A stretch of 64,000 bases of DNA from Nocardioides marinus (GCF_013408145.1 NZ_JACBZI010000001.1:186001-250000), one strand, 5' to 3'; shown: positions 1-9,650, counted from the stretch's first letter. The notes: generated from the letters alone by a model not told the origin. Program-made: numbers and translations.

Positions 1-1
1 C

Positions 2-352
2 CAGGCCGGCGACGTCGTCGGACGGCTCTCGGGCGGGCAGCGCTCGCGGGTCAGCCTGGCCGTCGCGCTGCTGCGACGTCCCGAGCTGCTGGTGCTCGAC
101 GAGCCGACCGTCGGGCTCGACCCGGTGCTGCGCGAGGACCTGTGGCGGCTCTTCCACGAGCTGGCCGACGACGGGGCCGCCGTGCTGGTCTCCAGCCACG
201 TGATGGACGAGGCCGAGCGCTGCGACCGGCTGCTGCTGATGCGCGAGGGCGCGATCCTCGCCGACGGCACCCCCGCGGCGGTCAAGGAGTCCGCGGGGGT
301 GGACACCGTCGAGGCGGCGTTCCTGGCGCTGGTGAGGGGGGAGGCGTCGTGA
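2..352 (+). CDS. ABC transporter ATP-binding protein (5' end missing)
   Basis: C-terminal 116 residues of an ABC ATPase; the Walker A part lies left of the window. Visible are the signature LSGGQRSRVSLA (residues 9-20), Walker B ELLVLDEP with its catalytic Glu, the D-loop VGLDP and the switch His in VLVSSHVMDEAERCD. The signature directly precedes Walker B as expected. The stop overlaps the GTG of the downstream permease, so the two are translationally coupled and probably form a DrrA/DrrB-type exporter. The substrate cannot be told from this fragment; drug, lipid and polysaccharide export are all possible. Confidence 0.9.
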   Translation, partial: QAGDVVGRLSGGQRSRVSLAVALLRRPELLVLDEPTVGLDPVLREDLWRLFHELADDGAAVLVSSHVMDEAERCDRLLLMREGAILADGTPAAVKESAGVDTVEAAFLALVRGEAS

Positions 353-1101
353 GCCCGCGGATCCTGCTCGCGGTGACCGTGCGCGTGCTGACCCAGCTGC
401 GCCGCGACCACCGGACCCTGGCGATGCTGCTGGTGCTGCCCACGGCGCTGATCGCGCTGCTGTGGTGGGTCTTCTCCGGCGAGGAGACCGGGTCCGCCTT
501 CGACCGGGTGGGCCCCGCACTGCTGGCGATCTTCCCGTTCACCGTGATGTTCCTGGTGACCAGCGTGACCACGCTGCGCGAGCGCTCCAGCGGCACCCTC
601 GAGCGGCTGCTCTCCATGCCGACCGGCCGCCTGGACCTGCTGGGCGGCTACGCCGTGGCCTTCGCGCTCGTGGCCCTGGTCCAGTCGGCCGTGGCCGTCG
701 CGGTCTCGGTGGGGCTGCTGGGCCTCGAGGTCGACGGGTCGCTGGTGCTGCTCGGCCTGGTGGCCGTGGTGGACGGGGTGCTCGGGTGCGCGCTCGGGCT
801 CTTCGTGAGCGCGTTCGCCGCGACGGAGTTCCAGGCGGTGCAGTTCATGCCGCTGGTGGTGATCCCGCAGCTGCTGGTGTGCGGGCTGTTCGTGCCCCGC
901 GACGCGCTGCCCTCGGTGCTCGGGGCGATCTCCGACCTGATGCCGCTGTCCTACGCGGTCGACGCGATGGGGGCGCTGACCGCCGGCGGGCCGGGGTCGG
1001 GCTCCGGCGGGTCGGTGTGGGCCGACCTCGCGGTGGTGGCCGGGTTCGCGGTGGCGGCGTTGGCCCTCGGGGCGGTCACGCTGCGTCGGCGTACTCCCTA
1101 G
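349..1101 (+). CDS. ABC-2 type transporter permease
   Basis: A 250-residue membrane protein starting at GTG 349, which overlaps the ATPase stop by 4 bp. Six hydrophobic stretches are visible (around residues 22-40, 60-80, 100-125, 130-150, 160-185 and 225-245). The segment QFMPLVVIPQLLVCGLFVP followed by LMPLSYAVDAM is typical of ABC-2/DrrB-type permeases. It would form the transmembrane half of the exporter whose ATPase is encoded just upstream. An in-frame ATG at 142 would put ATPase-coding DNA into this protein, so GTG 349 is preferred. Substrate unknown. Confidence 0.88.
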   Translation: MSPRILLAVTVRVLTQLRRDHRTLAMLLVLPTALIALLWWVFSGEETGSAFDRVGPALLAIFPFTVMFLVTSVTTLRERSSGTLERLLSMPTGRLDLLGGYAVAFALVALVQSAVAVAVSVGLLGLEVDGSLVLLGLVAVVDGVLGCALGLFVSAFAATEFQAVQFMPLVVIPQLLVCGLFVPRDALPSVLGAISDLMPLSYAVDAMGALTAGGPGSGSGGSVWADLAVVAGFAVAALALGAVTLRRRTP

Positions 1102-1152
1102 GGGCCGCGCGGGATGCCCGGCTGCTGAGACCGCCGACGTACCCTGTCGCGC

Positions 1153-2088
1153 ATGTCGTTGCTCCGCCAGCCGCTCCTCCTGCTCGCCCGCAGCGGGGTG
1201 GTGAAGAACGTCGTCTCGACCATGCCGGTCTCCGCGGGGATCGTGCACAGCTACGTCCCCGGGGAGACGACGCAGGCCGCCGTCGAGGCGACCGCCGCGC
1301 TGGAGGCCGACGGGCTGAAGGTCACCTTGGACTTCCTCGGCGAGGACACCCTCGACGCGGCCCAGGCGCAGGCCACCGTCGACGCCTACGTCGAGCTGCT
1401 CGGCGCCCTCGCGGCGCAGGGTCTCTCGCACGGCGCGGAGGTGTCGGTGAAGCTGTCGGCGGTCGGCCAGGCACTGCCCGACGGCGGGCACGCGATCGCG
1501 CTCGAGCACGCCCGCACCATCTGCCGGGCCGCCCGCAACGCCGGCACCACGGTCACCCTGGACATGGAGGACCACACCACCACCGACTCGACGCTGTCGA
1601 TCCTGCGCGAGCTGCGCAAGGACTTCCCCGAGACCGGCGCGGTGCTGCAGGCCTACCTGCACCGCACCGAGGCCGACTGCCGTCAGCTCGCCTACGAGGG
1701 CTCGCGGGTGCGGCTGTGCAAGGGCGCGTACGCCGAGCCCGAGACCGTGGCGTTCACCGACCGCCTCGACGTCGACAAGTCCTACGTGCGCTGCCTGAAG
1801 GTGCTGCTGGCCGGCCAGGGCTACCCGATGGTCGCGACCCACGACCCGCGGATGGTCGAGATCGCCTCCTCCCTGGCCAGCCGCTACGGCCGGGCGCCGG
1901 GCACGTACGAGTTCCAGATGCTCTACGGCATCCGCCCCGACGAGCAGCGCCGCCTGGCCGCGGCCGGGGAGACGGTGCGGGTCTACGTGCCCTTCGGGCA
2001 GGAGTGGTACGGCTACCTCATGCGCCGCCTCGCCGAGCGTCCGCAGAACCTGTCATTCTTCGTGAAGTCGTTGATCTCCAAGAAGTAG
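1153..2088 (+). CDS. Proline dehydrogenase
   Basis: Stand-alone FAD-dependent proline dehydrogenase of 311 residues, oxidising L-proline to pyrroline-5-carboxylate and passing electrons to the quinone pool. Recognisable TIM-barrel motifs in order: TLDMEDH, YLHRTEADCRQL, RLCKGAYAEP, ATHDPRMVE, YEFQMLYGI and the substrate-binding C-terminal RVYVPFGQEWYGYLMRR. Length fits monofunctional actinobacterial enzymes; there is no P5C dehydrogenase domain. A -10 box TACCCT (1140-1145) ends 7 bases before the ATG, suggesting a leaderless transcript. proC, which runs the opposite reaction, starts 9 bp downstream, so the pair could cycle proline and P5C; the P5C dehydrogenase gene is not in the window. Confidence 0.93.
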   Translation: MSLLRQPLLLLARSGVVKNVVSTMPVSAGIVHSYVPGETTQAAVEATAALEADGLKVTLDFLGEDTLDAAQAQATVDAYVELLGALAAQGLSHGAEVSVKLSAVGQALPDGGHAIALEHARTICRAARNAGTTVTLDMEDHTTTDSTLSILRELRKDFPETGAVLQAYLHRTEADCRQLAYEGSRVRLCKGAYAEPETVAFTDRLDVDKSYVRCLKVLLAGQGYPMVATHDPRMVEIASSLASRYGRAPGTYEFQMLYGIRPDEQRRLAAAGETVRVYVPFGQEWYGYLMRRLAERPQNLSFFVKSLISKK

Positions 2089-2097
2089 GGACTCCGC

Positions 2098-2919
2098 ATG
2101 AGCTCGAGCCAGTCCGCTGGCCGGACCGCGATCATCGGGGCGGGCGTGATGGGGGAGACCCTGCTCTCCGGCCTGGTCCGCTCCGGTCGCCGCGTCGACG
2201 CGCTGCTGGTCGGCGAGAAGCGCCACGAGCGCGCCACCGAGCTCGAGGAGCGGTACGGCGTGGCCGTCGTCTCCAACCTCGACGCCGCCACCAGGGCCGA
2301 CACCGTCGCCCTGGTCGTCAAGCCCCAGGACATGGGCGAGGTGCTGGCCGAGATCGCGCCGGTGCTGCGTCCCGGCCAGCTGCTGGTCAGCCTCGCGGCG
2401 GGCATCACCACCGCGTTCATCGAGTCCCACGTGCCCGACGGCGTGGCGGTCGTGCGGGTCATGCCCAACACCCCGGCCCTGGTCGACGAGGGCATGGCCG
2501 CCGTCTCGCCCGGGTCGCACTGCTCCGAGGCCCAGCTCGCCGAGGCCGAGTCGCTGATGGCCTCGGTCGGACGCGTCGTACGCATCCCCGAGCGGCAGCA
2601 GGACGCCGTCACCGCGATCTCCGGCTCCGGCCCGGCGTACATCTTCTTCGTCGTGGAGTCGATGATCGAGGCCGGCGTCCACCTCGGTCTGCCCCGGTCC
2701 ACGGCCTCCGAGCTGGTCATCCAGACCCTCGTCGGCTCCGGGAAGATGCTGCAGGAGACCGGCACCCACCCGACCGTGCTGCGCGAGCAGGTCACCAGCC
2801 CCGGCGGCACCACCGCCTCGGCGCTGCGCGAGCTCGAGGTGCACAAGGTCCGCGCCGCGTTCCTCGCCGCCATGGAGGCCGCCCGCGACCGCTCCCGTCA
2901 GCTGGCCGAGGGCTCCTGA
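2098..2919 (+). CDS. proC: Pyrroline-5-carboxylate reductase
   Basis: 273-residue NAD(P)H-dependent reductase for the last step of proline synthesis. The N-terminal Rossmann motif is AIIGAGVMGETLLSGLVRSG; the dimerisation and active-site domain contains AISGSGPAYIF and the signature SPGGTTASALRELEVHKV. The usual family length is about 270 residues. ATG 2098 follows the proline dehydrogenase stop by 9 bp, so both are probably on one mRNA. The same neighbourhood (proC, small HTH gene, basic ribosomal protein, epimerase, acyltransferase) is conserved in mycobacteria and Streptomyces, which supports orthology. An array of palindromic repeats follows the stop. Confidence 0.95.
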   Translation: MSSSQSAGRTAIIGAGVMGETLLSGLVRSGRRVDALLVGEKRHERATELEERYGVAVVSNLDAATRADTVALVVKPQDMGEVLAEIAPVLRPGQLLVSLAAGITTAFIESHVPDGVAVVRVMPNTPALVDEGMAAVSPGSHCSEAQLAEAESLMASVGRVVRIPERQQDAVTAISGSGPAYIFFVVESMIEAGVHLGLPRSTASELVIQTLVGSGKMLQETGTHPTVLREQVTSPGGTTASALRELEVHKVRAAFLAAMEAARDRSRQLAEGS

Positions 2920-2940
2920 CCTTCCCCTCCTCCCGCCGAA

Positions 2941-3042
2941 CCGGCGTATCAATACGCCGGCTCGGCGTACGGCGGGTCGAACCGGCGTATCAATACGCCG
3001 GCTCGGCGTACGGCGGGTCGAACCGGCGTATCAACACGCCGG
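2941..3042. repeat. Palindromic repeat cluster 1 (three 41-bp units)
   Basis: Three cores at 2941-2960, 2982-3001 and 3023-3042, exactly 41 bp apart. The core is CCGGCGTATCAATACGCCGG: 9-bp arms around a CA centre. The third copy has ACA for ATA, weakening one arm. The 21-bp linkers are nearly identical (CTCGGCGTACGGCGGGTCGAA). It lies between proC and the next gene, so it could fold into hairpins at the 3' end of the proC mRNA. Related cores occur at 19829-20209 and 27944-28005. Confidence 0.9.
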
Positions 3043-3119
3043 CTCGGCGAGCGGGGTGCTGAGGGCCGGCGTGCGAGGGAGGGGTTCCGCGGGGGTCGGC
3101 AATCGGGCAGGGTCGAGCC

Positions 3120-3839
3120 ATGAGCGACCCCGACCTCCGCTTCTGGTTCGACCCCGTCTGCCCGTTCGCCTGGCTCACCTCGAGGTGGGTCCGCAGCGTC
3201 CAGCGACAGCGTGAGTACGCCGTGGAGTGGCGACTGATCTCCCTGCGACTGCTGAACTCCCACATCGACTACGACTCCCACTTCCCCGAGGGCTACGAGG
3301 ACGGTCACAACGCGGGCCTGCACCTGCTGCGGGTCTGCGCCGCCGCCCGCGCCGAGCACGGGGCCGAGGTGCTGGCCGACCTCTACCCGGCCATCAGCTC
3401 ACGGATCTTCGACGCCGACCCCTCCGAGCAGTCGCTGCGACCCGAGCGCGGCCGCGAGGTGCTGGAGGTCGCGCTGTCCGACGCGGGACTCCCGGCCGGG
3501 TTGGCGGCGGCGTACGACGACGCGAGCTGGGACGCGACGATCCAGGCCGACACCGACGAGGCGCTCTCGCTGACCGGCAAGGACGTCGGGACCCCGATCC
3601 TGCACGTCGCACCGCCCCAGGGCGCGGCGTTCTTCGGCCCGGTCATCAGCCGCGTTCCCTCCGACGAGGACGCGCTGCGGCTGTGGGACCACGTCGTCGG
3701 GCTGGCGACCTTCCCCGGCTTCGCGGAGATGAAGCGCTCGCTGCGCGAGCTGCCGCAGCTGCGTGCCCTCGGTGTCGCCGAGGACGAGGTCGGCAGGACC
3801 GAGGACTGGCACGGCGGGTCGCGCCGGCTCAAGAAGTAG
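3120..3839 (+). CDS. DsbA-fold mycothiol-dependent nitroreductase-like protein
   Basis: 239-residue thioredoxin-fold protein. It resembles the mycobacterial mycothiol-dependent nitroreductase Rv2466c over its length: FWFDPVCPFAWLTSRW at the N-terminus, the helical insertion, GTPILHV (cis-Pro loop) and FFGPVISRVP near the C-terminus. Rv2466c has CPWC at the active site; here residues 14-17 read CPFA, so only the nucleophilic Cys remains and a monothiol, mycothiol-dependent mechanism is implied. A CAGGGT box (3108-3113) ends 6 bases before the ATG, suggesting leaderless transcription. Probably cytosolic; no signal peptide. Substrate unknown; 2-hydroxychromene-2-carboxylate isomerase relatives share this fold. 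Confidence 0.8.
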   Translation: MSDPDLRFWFDPVCPFAWLTSRWVRSVQRQREYAVEWRLISLRLLNSHIDYDSHFPEGYEDGHNAGLHLLRVCAAARAEHGAEVLADLYPAISSRIFDADPSEQSLRPERGREVLEVALSDAGLPAGLAAAYDDASWDATIQADTDEALSLTGKDVGTPILHVAPPQGAAFFGPVISRVPSDEDALRLWDHVVGLATFPGFAEMKRSLRELPQLRALGVAEDEVGRTEDWHGGSRRLKK

Positions 3840-3995
3840 CGCCGTAGCCGTACGGACCGAAGCGGCCCGCCCCCGCCTCGGCGCACCGGGGGCGGTCCAG
3901 CACGGCGGTGGAACGGTCCGTCCGGCTACGTGCTCGTGCCCGAGGACGGGTGGTACGTGCCACGGGGCGGGCCGGGCAGCGGGTACCGTCGCCGC

Positions 3996-5183
3996 GTGCC
4001 TGCCTGCGATGCCCGGTCCACGGTCGTGTTCGACCCGCTGCTGACCGGCTACGACTTCGGGCCCGACCACCCGATGTCCCCGCTCCGGGTGGACCTGACC
4101 GTGCGGCTCGCCGAGGCGCTGGGCGTGCTGGGCCCGGGCGGCCTCGCGGCGACACCGGCCCCCGTCGCCAGCGACGACGAGCTGCTGACCGTCCACGACG
4201 CCGCCCTCATCGAGGCCGTCACCCGGGCCGGGACCACCGGGGCCATCGACCTCGCGCACGGCCTCGGCACCGACGACAACCCGGTCTTCGAGGGCATGCA
4301 CACGGCCACGGCCCACGTCGTCGGCGCGACCCTCGAGGCCTTCCGGGCGGTGTGGGGTGGCCGGGTCGACCACGCCGCCAACATCACCGGCGGCCTCCAC
4401 CACGCCATGCAGGACCGCGTCAGCGGCTTCTGCGTCTACAACGACGTCGCGATCGGCATCCACTGGCTGCTGGAGCAGGGGGTCGAGCGGGTGGCCTACG
4501 TCGACGTCGACGTCCACCACGGCGACGGCGTCGAGCGACTGTTCTGGGACGACCCGCGGGTGCTCACGATCAGCCTGCACGAGACCGGCCAGCTGCTCTT
4601 CCCCGGCACCGGGGACTCCACCGACCTCGGTGGTGCCGACGCCCGGGGCTCGGCGGTCAACGTGCCGCTGCCGCCGGGCACCTCCGACGCCGGTTGGCTG
4701 CGTGCCTTCCACGCGGTGGTGCCGCCGCTGCTGCGGGAGTTCGCGCCCCAGGTACTCGTCACCCAGCACGGCTGCGACTCCCACGCCGAGGACCCGCTGG
4801 CGCACCTGATGCTCACCGTCGACGGCCAGCGCGCCGCCATCGGCGCCCTGCACGAGCTCGCCCACGAGGTCGCCGACGGCCGCTGGGTCGCGGTCGGTGG
4901 CGGCGGCTACGAGATCGTCGGGGTCGTCCCGCGCACCTGGACGCACCTGCTCGCCGAGGTCGCCGGTCGCCCGATCGAGCCCACCTCCGACGTGCCCGCG
5001 GCCTGGCTCGACCACGTGCAGCGCCGCCTGGGCCGGGTCGGTCCGCGCCGCATGGGCGACGGGCGTACGCCGACCTACCGCGACTGGTCGGAGGGCTATG
5101 ACCCCTCGACCTGGCTGGACCGGTCGGTGCACGCGACCCGCATGGAGGTCTTCCCGCTCCACGGCCTGGACCCGATGCCCTGA
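3996..5183 (+). CDS. AcuC-type acetoin utilization protein / histone deacetylase family
   Basis: 395-residue zinc-dependent deacetylase of the HDAC superfamily. Key parts: FGPDHPMSPLRV near the N-terminus, the His-His pair in GGLHHAMQD, zinc ligands in DVDVHHGDGV, HETGQLLFPGTG, and the Gly-rich VGGGGYE near the C-terminus. In Bacillus and actinobacteria AcuC deacetylates and activates acetyl-CoA synthetase; that role is inferred from family. GTG 3996 is chosen because TACCGT (3984-3989) lies 6 bases upstream and family proteins begin close to VVFDPLLTGYDFG; an in-frame ATG at 3930 would add 22 atypical residues. The C-terminal 60 residues extend past the catalytic domain, as in other actinobacterial members. 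Confidence 0.9.
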   Translation: MPACDARSTVVFDPLLTGYDFGPDHPMSPLRVDLTVRLAEALGVLGPGGLAATPAPVASDDELLTVHDAALIEAVTRAGTTGAIDLAHGLGTDDNPVFEGMHTATAHVVGATLEAFRAVWGGRVDHAANITGGLHHAMQDRVSGFCVYNDVAIGIHWLLEQGVERVAYVDVDVHHGDGVERLFWDDPRVLTISLHETGQLLFPGTGDSTDLGGADARGSAVNVPLPPGTSDAGWLRAFHAVVPPLLREFAPQVLVTQHGCDSHAEDPLAHLMLTVDGQRAAIGALHELAHEVADGRWVAVGGGGYEIVGVVPRTWTHLLAEVAGRPIEPTSDVPAAWLDHVQRRLGRVGPRRMGDGRTPTYRDWSEGYDPSTWLDRSVHATRMEVFPLHGLDPMP

Positions 5184-5308
5184 ACACCCCGCTGACCTGC
5201 ACATTCGTGGCCTCTGCGAGTGGCACAACGGAGCCTGATGCAAGTCGACACGCCGGAAGAACTGAGATCGCGCGAGTGATCCCCTTCCCCACGAGTCACA
5301 TCAGGCTC

Positions 5309-5360
5309 TATTCTCACTGTTCGACACGGGTCGTAGTACCTCCGGTGGGGAAGCCGGAGG
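5309..5360 (+). promoter_or_regulatory. Putative -10 box and leader hairpin of the small HTH gene
   Basis: TATTCT at 5309-5314 is a good -10 candidate in an unusually AT-rich stretch (5275-5320). The leader that follows contains a hairpin with stem CCTCCGG (5339-5345) and CCGGAGG (5354-5360) and an 8-base GA-rich loop. It sits 29 bp before the HTH start codon. It may affect translation or stability; no known riboswitch class fits. Confidence 0.4.
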
Positions 5361-5389
5361 ACGGGTCGTGCGGAAAGACGGTGTGCACG

Positions 5390-5593
5390 ATGAGCAGCTC
5401 CTCCGACGACATCTCGGACGCCAAGTTCCTCACCGTGGCCGAGGTCGCGGCCATGATGCGGGTCTCGAAGATGACGGTCTACCGCCTCGTGCACTCGGGC
5501 GAGCTGCCCGCCGTGCGGGTGGGACGGTCCTTCCGCGTGCGCGAGCACGACGCCCACGAGTACCTCAAGAACAGCTTCTACGACGTCGGCTGA
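5390..5593 (+). CDS. Small excisionase-type helix-turn-helix DNA-binding protein
   Basis: 67-residue single-domain protein: FLTVAEVAAMMRVSKMTVYR (winged HTH of the MerR/excisionase type), then LVHSGELPAVRVGRSFRVRE. Orthologues sit beside proC and the tiny basic ribosomal protein in mycobacteria (Rv0500A) and Streptomyces, so it is a core regulator and not a phage excisionase. Related in fold to BldC. ATG 5390 is chosen over an in-frame ATG at 5207 because the promoter candidate lies at 5309 and orthologues are 60-80 residues. Targets are unknown. A terminator hairpin follows at 5660-5688. Confidence 0.88.
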   Translation: MSSSSDDISDAKFLTVAEVAAMMRVSKMTVYRLVHSGELPAVRVGRSFRVREHDAHEYLKNSFYDVG

Positions 5594-5659
5594 TGCGCCC
5601 CGGCACCCCGCGGACGCCGGGTGTCGGAGTGGTCGACGACGGCGGGTCTCCCGCAGCGG

Positions 5660-5688
5660 CCTCGGTCCGGTGGTCCCACCGACCGAGG
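5660..5688 (+). terminator. Terminator hairpin after the HTH gene
   Basis: CCTCGGTCCGGTGG (5660-5673) pairs with CCACCGACCGAGG (5676-5688) with one bulged C and a 2-base apex, followed by a pyrimidine-rich CCGATTCTTCTG. It separates the HTH gene from the bTHX gene, whose own -10 candidate is at 5718. Confidence 0.65.
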
Positions 5689-5774
5689 CCGATTCTTCTG
5701 CTCCACAGACCGGCGGCTAGGCTGAGCGGGTCCTGCGCCGACGCGCGGGACGTCCAGGCTGGAAAGGGAACACC

Positions 5775-5876
5775 GTGGGTTCGGTCATCAAGAAGCGCCG
5801 CAAGCGCATGGCCAAGAAGAAGCACCGCAAGCTGCTGAAGAAGACGCGCGTCCAGCGTCGCAAGCTCGGCAAGTGA
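5775..5876 (+). CDS. Small basic ribosomal protein (bTHX / AURKAIP1-COX24 type)
   Basis: Only 33 residues, below most gene-calling cut-offs: [20 protein letters not shown] and on to a C-terminal LGK, with well over half Lys or Arg. This matches the COX24/AURKAIP1 family peptide found in actinobacteria (Rv0500B in M. tuberculosis), regarded as a small-subunit ribosomal protein. GTG start with a Shine-Dalgarno GGAAAGGGA at 5761-5769. A -10 candidate TAGGCT is at 5718-5723, about 50 bp upstream, so this gene has a leader. The position between the HTH gene and the epimerase is the conserved one. Confidence 0.93.
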   Translation: MGSVIKKRRKRMAKKKHRKLLKKTRVQRRKLGK

Positions 5877-6025
5877 GCCGCGGCGGACGTCGGCGCCGCT
5901 GAGGTCCTCGACCCAGCACCGCTGACGCCCCGCTCCCTCACCTGCTCCACCCGGGCAACGCCGCCCGGGTGGCATCGGTCCACCGTCGGATGCGCCCTCG
6001 GGGCGCTTCTCAAGCCGGAGGCGGC

Positions 6026-7127
6026 ATGGGGAAGGTCGTACTCGTCACCGGGGTCTCGCGAGACCTCGGTCGCAAGTTCGCGCGCACCCTGGCCGCCGAC
6101 CCCGACGTGGACCGGGTCATCGGTGTCGACGTGGTCCCGCCCCGGGGCGACATCGGCGCCGTCTCGTTCGTGCGGGCCGACATCCGCAACCCGGTGATCG
6201 CCAAGGTGATCGCCAAGGAGGACGTCGACACCGTCGTCCACATGAGCGTCATCGCCACCCCCGGCACGGCCGGTGGGCGGAACACGATGAAGGAGCTCAA
6301 CGTCATCGGGACGATGCAGTTGCTCGCCGCCTGCCAGCGCGCCGCCAGCCTGCAGCACCTCGTCGTGAAGTCGACGACCACCGTCTACGGCGCCAGCAGC
6401 CGCGACCCCGCGATGTTCACCGAGGACATGCAGCCGCGACGGGCACCCCGCTCGGGGTACGCCAAGGACGTCGCCGAGATCGAGGGCTACGTCCGTGGCT
6501 TCGCGCGCCGGCGCCCCGACGTCCGGGTCACCACGCTGCGCTGCGCCAACGTGCTCGGCCCCGCGGTGGTCAGCCCGCTGACCTCCTACCTGCGGCTCCC
6601 CGTCGTCCCGACCGTCCTCGGGTACGACGCCCGGTTGCAGGTCCTGCACGAGCGCGACCTCTACGGGGTGCTCCAGCACGCCGTGCGCGCCGACGTCGCA
6701 GGCACCTTCAACGTCGCCGGCGACGGCATCCTCATGCTCTCCCAGGCGCTGCGCCGCCTGCAGCGGCCCACCGTCTCCATGCCCGGCTTCGCCGTCGGCC
6801 GCGTCGGCAACCTCCTGCGCCAGGCGCGGGTGGCCGACTTCTCCCCCGAGCAGCTGGGCTTCCTCACCTACGGCCGCGGCGTCGACACCACCCGGATGCG
6901 CGCCGAGCTGGGCTTCGAGCCGACCATGACCACCGCCGAGTGCTTCGCCGACTTCGCCACCACGCTGACCCCCACGGGCGGTCGCACTGAACGCGTGCTG
7001 GCCGGCCTGGCCCAGGCGCTGCCGGAGGTCGAGGACCCTGCCGCGACACCCCTCGACGCGGTCGGCGACGCCGAGCCCGCCCCCCGGCGACCCCGCGCGG
7101 TCGCCGCCGCGCGCGAAGGAGCAGACC

Positions 7128-7135
<8 letters not shown>
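6026..7135 (+). CDS. NAD-dependent epimerase/dehydratase (SDR, GalE2-like)
   Basis: 369-residue extended short-chain dehydrogenase. The N-terminus MGKVVLVTGVSRDLGRKFA has a Rossmann loop with Arg-Asp in place of the usual GxxGxxG middle. The catalytic Tyr-Lys is in RSGYAKDVAEIE and the Ser/Thr in VVKSTTTVYGAS. The order matches mycobacterial Rv0501 (galE2) followed by Rv0502 acyltransferase. ATG 6026 has GGAGG 4-8 bases upstream. The last 40 residues are Ala/Pro-rich and poorly structured. The start of the next gene overlaps by 8 bp, so the two are co-expressed. The substrate is unknown; a nucleotide sugar is likely from the family. Confidence 0.85.
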
Positions 7136-8321
<1,186 letters not shown>

Positions 8322-8329
8322 GCCCCCCC

Positions 8330-8353
8330 CGGGCCGGAGGATCCCCCGGCCCG
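8330..8353. terminator. Hairpin between convergent acyltransferase and rsbN-like genes
   Basis: CGGGCCGG (8330-8337) pairs with CCGGCCCG (8346-8353) around an 8-base loop, 9 bp after the acyltransferase stop. The rsbN-like gene converges from the right (stop at 8460), so the GC-rich stem may terminate in both directions. No U-tract, as is common in high-GC actinobacteria. Confidence 0.55.
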
Positions 8354-8459
8354 CGGAGGTGCTGGCGGCGCGGGAAGCGCGCGACGGTTCGCCCGTCGAG
8401 GTGCGAGGAGCGTCTGCGACGTCACCCTCCCGACCAGCAGGCCGGGGCGGGCGCAGCCC

Positions 8460-9650
8460 CTACTGCTTCTTCTTGCCGTCGGGGTTGAGCAGGTCGTCGA
8501 CCAGCTCGAGCACCGGGTCGGTGATGCCGGTGATGGGGTTCTCGGTGCCCGGGCCGGAGGCGGGGGTGCCGGTGTCGCCACCGGTGCCGCCGAGCAGGGT
8601 GCCGTCACCGAGGCCGCCGAGCGGCTCGTCGTCCTTGCCGTCGTCCTTGCCGCCACCGGTGGAACCGGAGGGGGGCTGGAGGATGGTCGGGCTGCCGGGC
8701 GTCGCGGAGGGCGGCGGGTCGGCCTGCGGACGCGGACCGGAGCCCCCCTTGGCGGGCGCCGCGGGGCTGGTGGCCGCCGGTGCGTCGGCCACCGGGGTGG
8801 TCGAGGTCGGGTTGAGCAGGGTGCCGACGACGTCCTCGGCCGCCTGGACCAGGAAGCGCGGGATCCGGCTGATCTGCTCGCCGGTGCAGGTGGGGCACAG
8901 CGAGACGGTGGTCTGGGCGATCTGGGCCAGCAGCTCGCCGGCGGTGACCAGCGCCTGCTGTGCGGCCGCCGGGAGGATCGCGGAGAGCTCCTCGAGCGTG
9001 GCGAGGCTCTGCGCGGTGAAGTCCTGGAGCTCCACGATCGAGGTCTCGGTGCCGGTCTCGGCGTAGTCGGCCAGCAGCAGGTCGGAGGCCTCGGTCGCCT
9101 GCTGGGCGAACGCCTCGAGGGTGTCCTCGATGGCCGCGAGGTCCTGGCCCTGCTCGGAGCGGGTCAGCTGGTCGATCTCGGCGAGACGGCCGCGGGCGTT
9201 GGCCAGCAGCGAGGAGCCCTTCGACGCGTCGTCGACGCGCACGCCGGTCTGGGCGTTCTCCAGGGCCCGCTTGAGCGGGTAGAGCACGTCGCCGGGCAGG
9301 GCGGTCTGCGCGGCCACGGCCATCGACGTGGTGGCGCCGAGGATGGCGACGCCGCCGACCGCGATGGCCAGCCGCCGCTCGCGCGGGGTACGACGCTGGG
9401 TGACCGTGAGCCTGTCGGCCGGCGTGGGCGAGACCTGCACGAGCTCCTCGGCCGCTGCGGTCATCAGGCGCGAGCGCAGGTCCGCGACGAACTCGGGGCG
9501 GGCCTCGGGGGCCGGCGCGGTGCGCAGGGTCCCGACGACCTCGAGGAGCTCGGCGAAGCGCGCGTCCTCGACCCGCTGGCCCGAGGCGGCGGCCTCGACC
9601 AGGGAGTCGAACTCGTCGGCGCGTCGTCGCGCCGAGAACACGGGGCTCAT
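8460..9650 (-). CDS. rsbN: RsbN-like anti-sigma factor (DUF5667-type membrane protein)
   Basis: 396 residues. Residues 1-90 are cytosolic and helical (SARRRADEFDSLVEAAASGQ), the expected sigma-binding part. A single membrane segment follows at about 93-113 (LAIAVGGVAILGATTSMAVA). The extracytoplasmic DUF5667-like helical region begins ALPGDVLYPLKRALE and includes a CPTC pair; the last 120 residues are Gly/Pro/Thr-rich and disordered. In Streptomyces rsbN lies directly downstream of bldN and encodes the BldN anti-sigma factor; position and topology are the same here. ATG 9650 is chosen because the BldN-type promoter at 9715-9743 would lie inside the coding region if the in-frame ATG at 9767 were used. 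The symbol is by homology of context. Confidence 0.75.
   Translation of the reverse strand: MSPVFSARRRADEFDSLVEAAASGQRVEDARFAELLEVVGTLRTAPAPEARPEFVADLRSRLMTAAAEELVQVSPTPADRLTVTQRRTPRERRLAIAVGGVAILGATTSMAVAAQTALPGDVLYPLKRALENAQTGVRVDDASKGSSLLANARGRLAEIDQLTRSEQGQDLAAIEDTLEAFAQQATEASDLLLADYAETGTETSIVELQDFTAQSLATLEELSAILPAAAQQALVTAGELLAQIAQTTVSLCPTCTGEQISRIPRFLVQAAEDVVGTLLNPTSTTPVADAPAATSPAAPAKGGSGPRPQADPPPSATPGSPTILQPPSGSTGGGKDDGKDDEPLGGLGDGTLLGGTGGDTGTPASGPGTENPITGITDPVLELVDDLLNPDGKKKQ

Noticed and set aside
5339..5375. Cobalamin-like riboswitch before the HTH gene
   Set aside because: CCGGTGGGGAAGCCGG is faintly similar, but the B12 box and conserved flanks are missing; only a hairpin is supported.
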